Notes: generated by a model from the letters alone, not told the origin. Positions 1 to 12,788 are shown, counted from the first letter of the stretch. The stretch is 64,000 nt of DNA from Pegea sp. RAD2-039 (GCA_034620365.1 JAQGEQ010000014.1:40001-104000); one strand, 5' to 3'. Program-made: numbers and translations.

Positions 1-49
1 AGATTATTCCCGAGATTGATCCGTTTGAAATCATCATTAACTAAAATAG

Positions 50-3000
50 CTCAGTAAGATCAGTTGAAAAACTTGTTTTTACCAAGCTAGAAAGTGTACA
101 TAGACGGGAAACCTCTACTCAAGTAATTATTTTATACTTTTATGCACTTTTAAAATGTAGATTCAAAAGTATTTATTTAAAATAAGTGACATAGAAAATA
201 CGAACGATTTTTTAAACCACTTCTAATGTTTGTTAAACAAATAAAATTTTAAGTATATAAACAAATTATAATTATTTTTAACTTCACTGAATAAATTAAG
301 TCAAGTTTGTGTACTTTTAAATCTTCATGTTTTGTATATTTTATAACTTGTAATTATGTTAAAGTAGAAAAATTGGTTTGGAAAAAAGGTTTAAAAGTTA
401 TTTGTTTTAACAAAAGTCGGTGTTGGAGTGCAATGAGGAATATCTTAACAATGATAAGACACTAAAAGAGGTGTTTGGGAAAAAACCGGAAGGTATTTTA
501 TATATAAACTATTTTATTTTGGTCAAATAAATTTTCTATTTAGATATTAGAGATTGAATTTACATTTTATATGAAAAAAGAACGATCATCAATGCATAAT
601 AAAGCATGATTATTCAAAACTTTTGAGAAACAGTGAAGTCCCTAATTTTTGAACAAAAATGACAATAAAAGTTAATAAACCAAGATGTTTTGTTTCTATC
701 AAATTGTAAAAAAACAAACGGCAACTCATCCAATCATTGTGCAACGAATTTTTGGCACACAACTCCGAACACAAGTTTGAATAAGTTAGAGAACATCTTT
801 GAAACATTTTCTTCCCACAATTCTGATGAGAAAACTTCTTTATCAACTTCAGATCATGCTTCTACGAGTGCTTTAAATATGTCTCAGACAAATGAAACTA
901 AACAGTCAGCGATAACATCTATTTTAGAAATAGATAAAAATCAAAGAAATAAGAATGAGATTTATCAGTCTCCCGATTTTCAAGTATATAATTATATTAA
1001 AGAAAGTTGTGGTGTCCTGTCACAGGAAAACTCATTTAATAGTGACAAAACAGACAAGAATCAATCGACCTTTAGCACATCTTCCTTAAGGACATTGCAG
1101 AAGAAGCCGATTCCAGTCTGGAAATTACAATATAAGCCGAGATCGGTTAAACCTTCTTCCGCGAAGTCAACACAAATAGCATCAGAAACATCTGAGTGTA
1201 GTAAAACAAATAATGAAAGTGACTTTAATATAAACTCTTCTGTTGACAACTCAAAGAAATCTTTAAATCCTAAAATTTCGAAGAAATTTACTCGCAAGAA
1301 GGAAGAATTGATAGGAGATGAAGAAATGAATACAAGCATTCATTATTAAAAAGCCCATATGAAAGCAAACGCTAATAAGAAAGTTTCGAAACAACCATTT
1401 GTAAGTAAACTAAATCAAAAAAATGTAACACCTCAAACTGTGGCATGCAAAACAAATGATAAAAAGAACATCGAACAAACTTAGATAAAAGAAAACCTGG
1501 ACTAAGACTGGCTAAGTGGAGCTCAACTTTAATCAAACATGGAAAAGATCCAAGGCTTTTGAAAAATCAAAATAGACAACAAAATCTTAAATTAATACCA
1601 GTTGAGCTTGCTAGAAGTAAAATTTAAAAAGGATTGTAGTAAATTAAGCTCTAGAACCTGAACTAAACAACAAAGAAAACCTTAAAATACCGAAACAGCA
1701 TCCAAGTATTGAAACAAATTCACAACAAAACAAAGCTCTTCAGCAATGCATTATCACTTGGGTGGTTGGTATAAACCTTCGATAAGCGATAATGGATCAA
1801 CAGATAGACAACTAAAAGACAATTCAGTCTTAGAAAAAGAAAACGAATCTGGAATACATTCTTCTAAAGAACAAATTGAGATTTCTCAATCTCAACATTT
1901 AGCCCAAAGTATTTATTTTGGAAACCAATACGAGCAACCAACAACATCTGGCTGGTCTAAACAATATGCTAAATATGTTTTAAACTATGTAGCCAATACA
2001 GGGATTGCAGAAAGTAGCGAAGGAGAAAACTAACATAGTCAAGTTAAGAAGGACGCAAAAAATAGTAGTATCTTAAATAAAGATCTTGTGAAATGTGAAC
2101 CAGCTATTATGGGATATATACTCAATAATTGAAGAGAACCCCAACGAACTAAGGCTGCTGTTTTCATAATTGACGATGATGAAGAAGAGATTGAAGATGT
2201 TTCCCCAGTTACAAAAGCTGATACAAATGACGAGGCTAAAAATAAGACTGAAAAGAGTTACTTGAAAACAGTCCGTATGCCGGTTTCAGAAAGTTCAGAT
2301 CCAAAGAAAATCTATGAAACAAAAGATGTAACAGCCAAAAGAATTGACAGTGCTTCAAGTCCTAGAGGTTTGATCATCTGTGACTCTTTGAAAAAGAAAT
2401 GGAAATGGATTTGAAACAAGATCTGTATGATCATATTGAGAATATAGCGAAGAGGGAAACAATTGCTAATCAAATCACCACAACTGGTGAATCAGCAATT
2501 TCCAATGGTAAGGAAAGTTTATCAAATAAAAGTGATTCAACCAAAGATAATAATATTAAGAATAGAATAGAAAATAAAGAGGGTAAAATAATTGTTAGGC
2601 GTCGATTAAGACTCGTAAAATCTAAGAACAAGAATACTACTCCCCCTCAAAGACCAGTTGTTGTTCCTCAATTGACCATCTCAGAAAGTTCAGATTCAAA
2701 TAAAAAATTAATTGAAACAAAAGATGTAATAGATAAAAGAATTGAAAGTGAGTCAAGTCATGAAAATCTGATCATTTGTGACTCTTTGCAAAACGAAGTG
2801 GAATTTGATTTGAAGGATAATCTAAATATGAATCTAATCGAAAACGAAACATCTGTTAATCAAATCACTTCGAGTTTTGAATCAACGAATTCAAATGAAG
2901 AAGAAACTTTAGTACAGGAAAAGTGATTGGACAGCTTTCACTAAAGATACTCCATCTTCAAATAATAAGGAAGATACAAAAGATGAAACAATTGTAGGAG

Positions 3001-4150
3001 ATGAAAAAGTGATAAAATCTGAATATAATGAAACTACTTCCCTTGAAAAACCAATTGAAGTTTGTCATAGCATTAGTATTCAATAGTGTGTTCATGCTGA
3101 AACATATAATAAAGAACTAATGACCTGTACAGCAAGTCCTAATCAAGCAACAACATTTGTTGATTCCACAAAAGTACAAAAACTATGTCGAAAAGTTAGG
3201 CCTGAAAATTCGAAAAAAAAGTGAAGAGATAATAGAGGCAAACAAACAGTTGGAACATTTGCACAAAAAACGTGATTCAAGCAAAGATATTAGTTCAATT
3301 GCATCATCGATCTTACTTCGGACTCTGACGACGATAGTGAATGTAATATAAATAGTTTAACAAACGGCCATAATGAATTTGATAATGACAATAATAGTCA
3401 AGAAGTACAAATAGAAAAAAAAACAGTAACCCTTGTAAATAGTCCTGTTGAGAGACAAAAAGCACAAAAAGTTAAAAGATTCTTAGGTTCCTCGGATGAC
3501 GAATTTTCAACAACCGATTTATCTCCAACCAGAGAAAGAACTATAAAATTCAAAGAAGGTCTAAACTCGCGAAAAAAAGAAAAACTAAATCCAGAAAAAG
3601 AAAAATTCAAAAATATTATGAAAATGTTTGTGAATACAAAAATGTAGGATTACTAGAAAAAAGAAGAAAGTTTTCTTATGCAATAATGGAACCTTTAATT
3701 ATAAGAGACCATTTGCGTAGAGAAGATTTAGATGCTCCACTAAACTTTCATGATCAAGAATAAGTACGAAGAAGTGACTACCTTGAAAATAGATTTGGTC
3801 ATAACTCAAGATATTCCAAAAGAGAAAGATTTCTAGACATTATTTGACAAGGGTTGAATACCAACATGATGATGATGCTCGACGAGTTCATCCATCTCGT
3901 TTTTCACCAACATCAGCAGAACTAAAACATGGAACCACTTCCAATAATCGATTCAAAGATAATACAAGAAAAGAATTTGAAAAATATAAAAAAGGATCTT
4001 CACATTATAGTAGATAAAATGCTGACAGCAGACGTTGTGAACGAAGAAGTAAGACTTGTGAAAGAACTATCAAGAAAAAAAAAGACTCTAGAGGTAGACG
4101 TTTTTCAGCTGAAAAGTCACCTAAGAGAAATAGACGCTCTGATTGATTAT
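50..4150 (+). pseudogene. decayed Ser/Lys/Glu-rich nuclear-type protein gene
   Basis: Candidate upstream exons are 50..122 (ends at CAA|gtaatt) and 417..492 (acceptor aaaag, donor GGAAG|gtattt, encoding LECNEEYLNNDKTLKEVFGK). They are followed by a long body from about 690. The body carries protein-like sequence of one style, rich in S, K, E, D and N, but it jumps between all three frames and is interrupted by many stops: 690-1349, 1746-2033, 2160-2400, 2399-2926, 2940-3080, 3157-3240, 3400-3640, 3930-4150. Two stretches (about 2280-2410 and 2680-2800) encode related copies of an ISESSDSNKK / LIICDSL module, so the ancestral protein had an internal repeat. The last part is rich in R, K and S, like an RS-type tail. 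I do not recognise the family. The number of lesions makes a working product unlikely, although sequencing errors cannot be excluded from one window. What I see is broken coding sequence; the nuclear character is an inference from composition. Confidence 0.5.
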
Positions 4151-5187
4151 TAAACATAAAAACGATATCTGTAAAGAACTTTTCGATTGATAAACAAATA
4201 ACTTTAGACCATTTGCTTAAGAAAATCTTATTATCTATAATTCTTTTAATCAAAGAACTCCTTGACAGTGTAAAGGTGCTTTTTGCCACAACTTTTGTCA
4301 CCAAGGTTTTGAAATGTCTTCAGTGATATTTTCCAGATATCTTATAATAAACTTCAAGCTGTTTCAAAAGTTATTTAAATATAACTATTTAGACTTAAAT
4401 TATTTGTGTTCATATAAACAAATAATATTTTAAATATTGTTTTACAGAATGTCAAAAATATTTCTATTATAAATTTTTGGTGCTGATTATCTAGTATTAT
4501 CGTGTTGTATCTGTTACATCTGCTATATATAAAATTAAGTATTAATAAATGCTTTAATTTCATGTCAATGTAATATTCAATATCTTCAGTATTAAAGTGT
4601 ACATGATTCTGATACCTTCTATTCAAATTTTTAATAAATTTTCACTAATGTTTGTCCTTGTGTATGTAAACATTTATCCACTTATTATCATGACTCCTGT
4701 AAAAAGATGATTGATAGTTCTGTTTTTGTGTTTTATAATTTTTTACTTCAAATGGTTTCCATACTTGTATGTAGTAAATAAAAACAAAAAATGATTCTAT
4801 TTTTTTGAAGAACTAGTAAGAGTTTTTATTATTGAAATTATTGTATTAACAATACAAAATCTTTATTGCAAAGTTTGTAGGAAATATAAGCTTTAATAGA
4901 TGATAATGATGAGATTTAAATAGAGAGTCGTTCTAGCGCTGGCTTTTGTGCATTTTCCTCAAGTCTCATGTTCAAGTAAGTTGAGAGCATGACAAAATAG
5001 TGCTTCCATACTACGTATAGAAAACCAGTAGAAATGAACGATAAAAGATATTTCGATTCGGATAACTGCTGGTCTAGAAAAATATAAAATTTTGTTGTTT
5101 ATCTCTTAAAGTAATGAATTTTGAATTATAATCTAATTTTATTATTTACAAAAACCGATGATACAGCTAAATAAACAATGCTTTTAA

Positions 5188-5530
5188 ATGTGATTTGTTG
5201 TGAACAAGAATTCAAATTCGTAATCATCTTTAAAAGTTTAAACAAAATAAACCTTATTTGCTGATAAAGTTTGAATGTTAGTTTGAACAAATTGAAACAT
5301 GTTAATAAACATGAAAATAATTTATTATAATTGTGTTAAAGTAGAAAAAAACATTTCAGAAAACTTTAGTTATTTTTACTAATAATTATCCACTTTAGTC
5401 TTTATTCATCTTGATTATATTTCTTCAAAACTTTAAGTTCAGTTGCCTTCATCATGATTTGCTGTGTATTTTTCTGGTCCGGATTTTACAACTTTTCAAA
5501 TTTTTTTTATTTCATAATAAGCCTACTAAC
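5188..5530 (+). repeat. degenerate long repeat, copy A
   Basis: Shares ordered words with copies B (7228) and C (9045): a gatttgttgt start, then aaattgaaacatgtt, then ttcatcttgattatatttct and gatttgctgtgtatttttct near the end. Similarity to copy B is strongest at the 3' end. No coding potential is visible. Confidence 0.5.
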
Positions 5531-7227
5531 ATCCAGATTTGTACTTTTTGTACTTTTGTTGTGTTTGTCAAGCAAGAAGTAATTAAACAAAGAATTATAA
5601 ACAAGTAAGCAATATTTTACATAAACCATCCACCTACTCAAGCCTTCAAGCAGCTTTCAATGATAAAAGAACTATGATTTGATAAGCTAAACAAACAAAT
5701 CAAATTAAATCAGAAGATACGTAATGCTTTTAACGATTTCACCGAATAATGATAGAAAGTTTATAAAGTAATGAAAAGCGAAAGAAAAAAGCTATATTCT
5801 TTCTTCTTGTGAATAGTTTAGAATTATAGTGGATAGCATTATAGGCTGAATTATTCTAAACTTATAATCCACTTTGTGGTAACACGATGTAGTGATTGGA
5901 GACAACACTTTGAATGATATTATAGTTGTCGTCTGAATATATTGCTATATGTAGAGCACTAAAGATTAATGAAGAATTGAATTAACCACTCTATTAACTT
6001 AATATAAAGTCTTAAAACAAATTGCTTGTTTCTTAAGACGACTTATAAATTTTTTAATAACAAAACACCTTTTTTTCTACTGAAAAAACTGAGAGGTTTA
6101 TGAGCTTCTAAAATTATGATCAAATTTCCCGTTTTGAATTAATATTTTATCTAAATCCAGTTATTCATCACAATTTATAATTATTTTATAGTGCTTAATA
6201 ATCCAGTGTATGTTCTATATTCATATACAAGTGAAAAACTTAGCTTTAGGGTTGATATATAACAAATAAGCAGTAACCCCAATTAAGTAAACAAGAAAGA
6301 AAGTTTACAGATTTATTTCACTTTGGCGCTTGTAAGGTTTTATCTATAGCAAGATACAGGTAGACTATACCTCTCTTATTTTTACTTAATCTGTTCTGCA
6401 ATACAACACATCGGTCAGAAATATATTGTTCGGGATCAAAAGAAGCTATATTTATTTAGAAATAACTCTGGAAAGTGTGCAGCTATCGAAATTTTGAACA
6501 AAATAAGGGTTACCCGATGCTTGAAAAACTGTTTATGCATTTTTTGATGTCACTTAGCGCATCAAACTGAACTGTTTACTGCGAGAATTTATTTTGGCCC
6601 CTGCGCTAATAGCCCAGTTTTATAGAATCAAATCAACCTGGCCACTTTTGTAGAATTTTAATTAAGAAGTAGCATCCGCAGAAGAAATTCAATTTTCTAT
6701 TTGCTGCTTAGTAACACTGTCTAGCTACCTGAAATAGCAAGAACCATAGAATTCAATATTTTACTACGAGGTTGTATCTGAGCCGTGCGCTAGAAGTAGA
6801 AGTTCAAAGTATCTAATTAATTATCCACTTTTGTAAAATATTGCTGTAACAACCTTTATCACCACAACCTATTAACTACAAAAAGTATCCTTTTAAAAAC
6901 GGGTAAAAGGTAATTAAAAATAATTGAAAATATGTTTCCCTTGCTATCAATGTATTTAGTGATTGTACTGTAATACTGAAAAGTATATCTAACGTTTAAA
7001 GTATTCTAGCTTATATCGATTTTTACTATGATGAAACCTATGCCCAAGTAAATACAACATATAACTGTGAACTTCTTCTTCATACTTTAGTAGGTTTTCT
7101 ACTTGTTTCCTGAGAAGTAATCCTAAAACTATATCTACAACTCCCTTAATAATAATAGAAATGATCAGTGGCAGAATTGAATTAAGATTTTTTGAACTGT
7201 TTTTACATTAATTATTGTATTTTTTAT

Positions 7228-7560
7228 GATTTGTTGTAAACAGCATTTTTATGGTTGATTAATTGTTAGAAATTATATAAAATAATTTTTATTTGTCGAC
7301 ATTAATCAAAATGAAGTTAAAATAGTTTCTATAATCAAATTGAAACATGTTCGTATACACACAAAAGATTTTTAATTTTTATGAATAATATGAAATATGG
7401 GTTTAAAAAACTTTACTAATAATTATCCAGTTTAGTTTATATTCATCTTGATTATATTTCTTCAAAACTTCAAGTGCAGTTGTTTTCATCACGATTTGCT
7501 GTGTATTTTTCTGGTCCCGATATTACATTCTAAATTATAACAAAAGTATCTTGTTAAAAT
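7228..7560 (+). repeat. degenerate long repeat, copy B
   Basis: Same order of words as copy A, about 2.04 kb downstream of it: gatttgttgtaaacag, tatataaaataattttt, aaattgaaacatgtt, ttcatcttgattatatttct, ctgtgtatttttctggtcc. It could be an old tandem duplication or copies of an unclassified mobile element. Terminal structures and target duplications were not identified. Confidence 0.5.
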
Positions 7561-9044
7561 ATGAAATAAATAGGTAAACAATAAGAAGTATTAGATGAAG
7601 TTCATATTTTTTCATGGCATGCAATTGAAAACCGGTTTTTCACTTATTGACTTCATGTTTAAAAAATATGATCACGTGATGTTTAATTTTATTCTTTCAC
7701 AACTTTAAGATAGCCACAATTTTTGAAATTGATCTAGGAATAAAAGCAGTTAGTTATAAAATTACCTTAGAGTTGCTTAAGATCTCCAATTAGTAGATCT
7801 TGTGGGCTAGATCTCTCAGGCTAACTGTGACAAAGACACTAGATGTAAACCTGAGACAAATATAAATTTAATTAAAGATTTTGTGAAAGAAATATTTCAA
7901 TAGATGAATATCGTCAGCCTTGCTTAGTAGCTCTAATAGGAAAATAAAATTCTAAAATTAATGTCTACTCAAATGTTTACTTTCTAGTACAATGTCAATG
8001 AAGTCTATAGTAGTTCATTCTACTTTGTATAATCAACAAATCTGATACTTATGCATGTAGAAAGTATGACAGCAAGCTAGTACCTCATAACTTCATTAAA
8101 GTTTGGAATTGAATAAAGTTGACCATTGTAAGATGAGACAGAAAGCAACTGTATCTTTCTAGAGAGAGCTGGTCAAGGAACATAAATTTCTTTTGCTATC
8201 CACCAAATCATTCTAAAAACATTATTATCTAATCAACAGAATTTTAATGTGTCATTAGTAATTTCTTACCCAGGATGATAAAATTATTTATCTGTTTGGC
8301 TTTCTCCATTAGATCTAAGAAAAATTAAAGTGTGATGAATTTACCTTTAGGGTTTTTATGTATAAGTAGATTGAAATTTAATTCATCTGTTGTTATTTTC
8401 AACAACTACAATGGAATGAGATTGATCAGTGATCTTATGAACTGAGTGCTTTGTTCTCTATGATCTTCATCATCGGCTTCGAATCCCTCCATGATATCAG
8501 AAGTTTAGAAAACTGCGCAATACAAGACGATAAATTTTTACAAGATTTGTAAACTAATATCAATTCTAAAATTCTTAATTGAAGCATAAAATTGCTAGTA
8601 TGTTTTACATGAAGGAGGATTTCCAATCTGTAGATATCAGGCTTCATCTCTCAGTTCACTGGTAGAAAAGCGCTGGAAGTAAACCCTAAAGAAAAAATTA
8701 CATTTAAATAAAGTTAAAAATATTGGTAGTTGAGTATCTTCTGCGAGATCTGAAAACTGGTATTCTTGTGCTTGTTTATCTAAATTATCATCAAACTGAT
8801 ACTCGTGTAAATAGAAAACATGACAACAAGTTTGCCTCTATATTGATTATAATACTGGTGATGGTAAAAATGATTAGAGAAAGATGAAAGTGAGTGTCAG
8901 TGTCCCTATTTGGATGTAGCTAGTTCAGAAGCACAAGTTGTCTTAATGTTTATTATCTACAAAATGATTATAACTTGTAAGAAAGAATTTAATTAAATTA
9001 TCAGAAGTAATTGTTGTTAAAGCTAATTAATTATTGAATCTAAC

Positions 9045-9340
9045 TATGACTTGTTACAAACAGGATTTTTTCTCTTGAGTTTTATCTAGTATTTATATAA
9101 AATAATTTTGATTTATTGATAATGATCAATAATCAAATTGAAACATGTTGATAGGCATGAAAATGACAATTGATTTTTATAGTAAAGTTTAATATGAATG
9201 AATAAGTAACCAGTTTGATTCATTTTCAAACAAAATCTTCATCAAAACCTCAATTAGAGTTGTCTAAAAGGAGATTCACATCTTATTTCCTTATCTGGAT
9301 TTTAGGTTATAAATTATGACATTTGTTACTCGTTACATTA
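9045..9340 (+). repeat. degenerate long repeat, copy C
   Basis: About 1.8 kb beyond copy B and more diverged. It keeps cttgttacaaacag, tatataaaataattttg, aaattgaaacatgttgat and a final ttatctggattttaggtta segment matching the tctggtccggattttac end of copy A. Confidence 0.4.
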
Positions 9341-10084
9341 TAAAACAAATATGGAAACAATACAAGCATTTGATTAAATACAAATTTTTCAAATCCATTC
9401 AAATATTAAACTAGTTTTTCACCTGGTGACTTCATATTTTAAAGATAAAATCAGGTGAGGTATTCCTTTATTTATCTATATATTTAAGTGTTTTACAATT
9501 TTTGCATATTGGGTTTGCTTTTATCTTCATTTTTTCATTGATTTATGATTTATTTATACATATATGAAGCTAAGCAAAGCATTAAATAAAACTACAAATG
9601 CGTTAAGGTGTTTGAATTGAAATAATTTTCAAGAAAAATAAGCAAGTCTTCAAGAAACAGATGATAAGAACTATTGTCTGAGTTCATAATTAGTTAAAAT
9701 TGTTTTCAAGTCTAATATTTATCTAATTAATATTAAAAGTAATTGCTTATTTTCAATTGGTATTTACCCAGTAATGAAATGAACAAATGTAAAAACTAAT
9801 TGATAACTGATTTACATCGTGGATAACTGATTTTGTTTACATCGTGGAGTAATTCATTTTATCAAGTCGAAACACGAATGGAAATTCAATGACGAAAAGT
9901 TAAATAAAAAATGTTTAACTGAAAACAGTAGAAGAAGTAAATTTAGAAAATCAAATCTTCAAATAACAATGAAAATCTTTTAAATCCTCCAACTTATTGA
10001 TAAGTTTATCAACTCTCGTAACTTTGAACTAACAACAGCAAATAGAAAGATTTTTGTTTTATTACAACCATCATAAGTACCACT

Positions 10085-10175
10085 CTCTACAACTAATGAT
10101 GAGGTTACTGTTAAGTCCTTATTAAAGGTTCTGAAGAGTGTTGTGTGTCCTGAGTTAGTTGTTTGTAGTTTACCT
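10085..10175 (+). mobile_element. non-LTR retrotransposon fragment (pre-endonuclease region)
   Basis: Carries the same word series as 10555-10620 and, inverted, 13045-13110: gttactgttaagtcc, aaggttctgaagagtgttgt, gtgtcctgagtta. In the fuller copies this DNA leads directly into the endonuclease motif YILGDFNF. Here it breaks off after cctgagtta, so it is a short truncated piece just upstream of the tRNA gene. Confidence 0.55.
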
Positions 10176-10345
10176 TGTATTACTTCTTTTACAAAAAAAA
10201 TTTTTTTATCTTCATCAATAATTTATTGATAAAAAAATATGTTTCAAATGCACTTTATTAAAAATAAAACTTTACTTTGAGAATTACAAATTTTTGTCAT
10301 TTAAATTTTTATAAATTTATTTAAAGAAATTCTATCTGCTTACAA

Positions 10346-10419
<74 letters not shown>
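10346..10419 (+). tRNA. tRNA-Asn (anticodon GTT)
   Basis: A 74-base cloverleaf reads directly. Acceptor stem GTCTCCG pairs with CGGGGAC (one G-T pair); the D-arm holds TGGCGCAATCGGTTAGCGC; the anticodon arm TTCGGCTGTTAACCGAA has anticodon GTT at 10380-10382; the T-arm GGTGGTTCAAGCCCACC pairs perfectly; discriminator G. The internal pol III A box (TGGCGCAATCGG) and B box (GGTTCAAGCCC) are intact, with no intron. A T-rich tract follows within 20 bases and can serve as terminator. It decodes AAC/AAU codons. LINE fragments lie on both sides, but the tRNA itself looks functional. Confidence 0.93.
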
Positions 10420-10551
10420 CTTTGTTTTGCTTTTTATAAAATTGAATTTCGTAACAAAGTATTCAAATAAATAAAAATATCTTTAGTTTCAATAATTTTA
10501 TAAAAAGTTTTCATTGCTCAAAGTCCAAATTTTCTCGTTTTATATCTACCC

Positions 10552-11105
10552 TCTATAACTAATGATGACGTTACTGTTAAGTCCATATTGAAGGTTCTGA
10601 AGAGTGTTGTGTGTCCTGAGTTATATATTTCAGGGATTTTAATTTTAGTAAATTTAATTGGAATAACCCGAATTTAGCATTTATTGGAAAATCGTTTAAC
10701 TTGGATAGCGATAATTCAGCCTTTCTAAGTCATGCCTTTGTAAGCTTCCTCGATACCAATAATCTATCTCAGATGGTTACTTTTCCGACCCAAGTTAGTG
10801 GTAATACTTTGGATCTTCATATCACATCAAAACCCGAGAACGTTATCTACGTTGATCAAAAAGAACCTTTGGCTCCGACATGAGATCGCAACATGATTGA
10901 ATTCAAGCTCCACCAAACTTTTTCTACGAACGTTAAAACTTCAAGCAAAAGGAATTTTTACTGTGGAAATTATAATGATATTAATAAGTTTCTATCAGAT
11001 GTTGACTGGATTTCTGTTTTCAACTCTTCCGAAGACATCAATACTGTTTACTCAAGGTTTACTAACATCGTTAAAGAGTCAATCGAAAAATTCATACCTT
11101 TTTAA
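10552..11105 (+). mobile_element. non-LTR retrotransposon, decayed endonuclease region
   Basis: Encodes in broken frames the C-terminal half of an APE-type endonuclease of a CR1/jockey-like LINE. Residues such as SDNSAFLSHAFVSFLDTNNL, QMVTFPTQ and GNTLDLHITSKPEN are typical of this family (the TLDL motif precedes the usual SDH motif). The inverted copy at 12789-13058 keeps the upstream ILGDFNFSKIDW motif in frame, while here that segment is frameshifted. After 10880 the frame changes and a further LINE-like stretch (about 10893-11105) follows. There are several frameshifts and stops, so it is not functional. Confidence 0.7.
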
Positions 11106-11125
11106 GGTCAACAGAATAGGGTCCT

Positions 11126-11605
11126 AGAAACACTGCACTTAACTACAGACCAGTTTCGCTGACTTCAGTTATCTGCAGAACTCAAGAGCATATCATTCAC
11201 AAATATATGACCAGTCATTTGATGGAACATCATCTAATATCTGATGTCCAACATGGCTTTGTGAAACGGAGATCTTGCCTGACTCAACATCTCACTTTTC
11301 TTAATGAGCTTACAGCCCATTACGAAAGTAATACTCCCTGTTACATCATATACCTCGATTTTGCTAAAGCATTTCATTCTGTCCCACACACTAAGCTCGT
11401 TACTGTATTGAAAAACTTAAAAATCAACAGCTTTATCTTACAGGGGATTGAAGATTACCTATCAGGTAGAACCCAACAAACTTGTGTAGAAAGATCTTTA
11501 TCTACTTCTAGTCAAATCACTAGTGGTGTTCCTCAGGGTTCTGTTCTAGGTCCCCTTCTCTTTTTAATTTTCATTACTAGTGCTTTCTCGTTTCTTAGCC
11601 AAAAA
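11126..11605 (+). mobile_element. non-LTR retrotransposon reverse transcriptase fragment
   Basis: A single open frame of about 160 codons contains reverse transcriptase blocks in the right order: NYRPVSLTSV, then HGFVKRRSCLTQHL, then YLDFAKAFHSVPH (the first catalytic Asp block), then GVPQGSVLGPLLFLIFI. This order and spacing are those of CR1/jockey-type LINE RTs. The domain stops just before the second catalytic block (the YxDD motif), where the sequence passes into a DNA-transposon remnant on the opposite strand. The element is therefore interrupted and dead here. Its 3' coding end probably resumes at about 12170. Confidence 0.85.
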
Positions 11606-12100
11606 CTCACGGAATTGGACAAGTTGTGACACACTTTCTGATGTGGCTTCTGGTTGACAACGATAGTAGGCTAAGTAATCATCCATTTTCTACATGGCTT
11701 CACCGTGAGAGAATGGACACTTTGATGATTGTGGAACTTCATTTTCGTCTTCAACCTCCTCATCCGCCTCTTTTTCGTTGTCTCCAGAAATCAGTGCAAC
11801 AATTCCTTGCTCGTCCAAATGCTCATACCCAGGACCATCGTTCACAGGCATTTATATTGTCACCCTGTTTTTTGCCTTTTTCGTTCTATCTGGCCAGCTG
11901 TGTACTGATGCTAAGGTATGTCCAGACAACGTTCTAAAGAACAATCCGGTTTCATCGCAATTAAATATTTGATGTTCAAAGTAGCCCAAGGTTATACCAG
12001 AAATTTTATTAACGAATCAGATGAGTTATCTGAACTTAATTTCTCACCGAATGTTTTGAGATTACTCAAGCTGAATCTCTCGCAAAACCTCCATTGAAAC
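11605..12100 (-). mobile_element. pogo/Tigger-like DNA transposase remnant
   Basis: On the minus strand, 11968 downwards reads IFNCDETGLFFRTLSGHTLA, then SVHSWPDRTKKAKNRVTI. This is the first DDE catalytic block (the D of CDETGLF) of a Tigger/pogo-type transposase of the Tc1/mariner superfamily. After a stop the frame resumes as GPGYEHLDEQGIVALIS, an acidic run, and SHGEAM, the usual C-terminal end of this family. The central part with the remaining catalytic aspartates is missing, so there is a large internal deletion. Upstream (about 11985-12100), frameshifted words such as FGEKLSSD match the region just before the catalytic block. It sits between the RT and the 3' end of a LINE, so it most likely inserted there. 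Inverted terminal repeats were not found. Confidence 0.75.
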
Positions 12101-12169
12101 GCGAAATAAGTGTAGAAATGGATTTATTGTCAGCTTTCAAGTGATCTCAATTCAAGAAAACATTGATTT

Positions 12170-12510
12170 TAGCTGAATTAATTAAATCTACTTCTCGACT
12201 GAAACCTACCGGATTAGTGGTGGCCGTTATAACGAAGATGCACTGTACTTGGAACCAGCTGCCATCAGACATTTTGTTGTCAGACTCACTCGCGTTGTTC
12301 AAGTTGAAGTTAAACCAATTTGATATTATGAACTTTGTCATTTCTAAACTGTGATTTTTTTTTATATATTTAACATATTCACTGTTATATTGTATGGGAA
12401 TACAAAAATGCCATGTGTTACATCTTTTTCATTCTGTATTTCCGACTCAATTCTATATAAAGAAATTTTATGAGAATGTGTGTTAGCGAGAGGTGTTCTT
12501 AAATTTAAAT
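12170..12510 (+). mobile_element. LINE 3' end (ORF2 C-terminus and 3' UTR)
   Basis: The frame ending at 12354 reads WNQLPSDILLSDSLALFK and FVISKL before the stop. This tail is shared with the copies ending near 49704 and 50648 and is typical of the C-terminus of CR1/jockey-like ORF2. The 3' UTR contains ctgtgatttttttt and, at 12473, gagaatgtgtgttagcgaga. That last block is also present at 50774 and in the SINE at 61144. With the RT fragment upstream on the same strand, this is probably the distal end of one element split by the Tigger remnant. Confidence 0.7.
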
Positions 12511-12788
12511 ATCATTCACTAAGAGATCTTTTTTTAAATGTGGCATAATCTCCTCTGTATACTAACCCTGTATTTATAAATCTAATATAAAGTTGTCGAC
12601 ATAGTTTCTCCGGCTTTTTACAACTATTGAAATTATTAATCTTTTATTTAAATTTCAATGAATTCTTTAAAAATATTTTAAATTTTCAGAAGTTTATCAT
12701 TTAAAATAAAACTACAAATTTAATAACAACCAGTGGAGTTAACAGTTGATTTTAACAAACTGATTAAGGCTTCGAATTCTTTTCCCTA

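Larger units (their letters stand above)
4160..10080. other. about 5.9 kb without a supported gene
   Basis: No open frame longer than about 75 codons with protein-like composition, and no recognisable exon chain, on either strand. The stretch is AT-rich and holds a degenerate long repeat (separate entries at 5188, 7228 and 9045). Shorter weak similarities also occur, for example between about 7997-8085 and 8762-8850 (a shared word like tctgatac followed by gtagaaagtatgacagcaag or taaatagaaaacatgacaac). This looks like old, decayed repetitive DNA. Confidence 0.5.
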
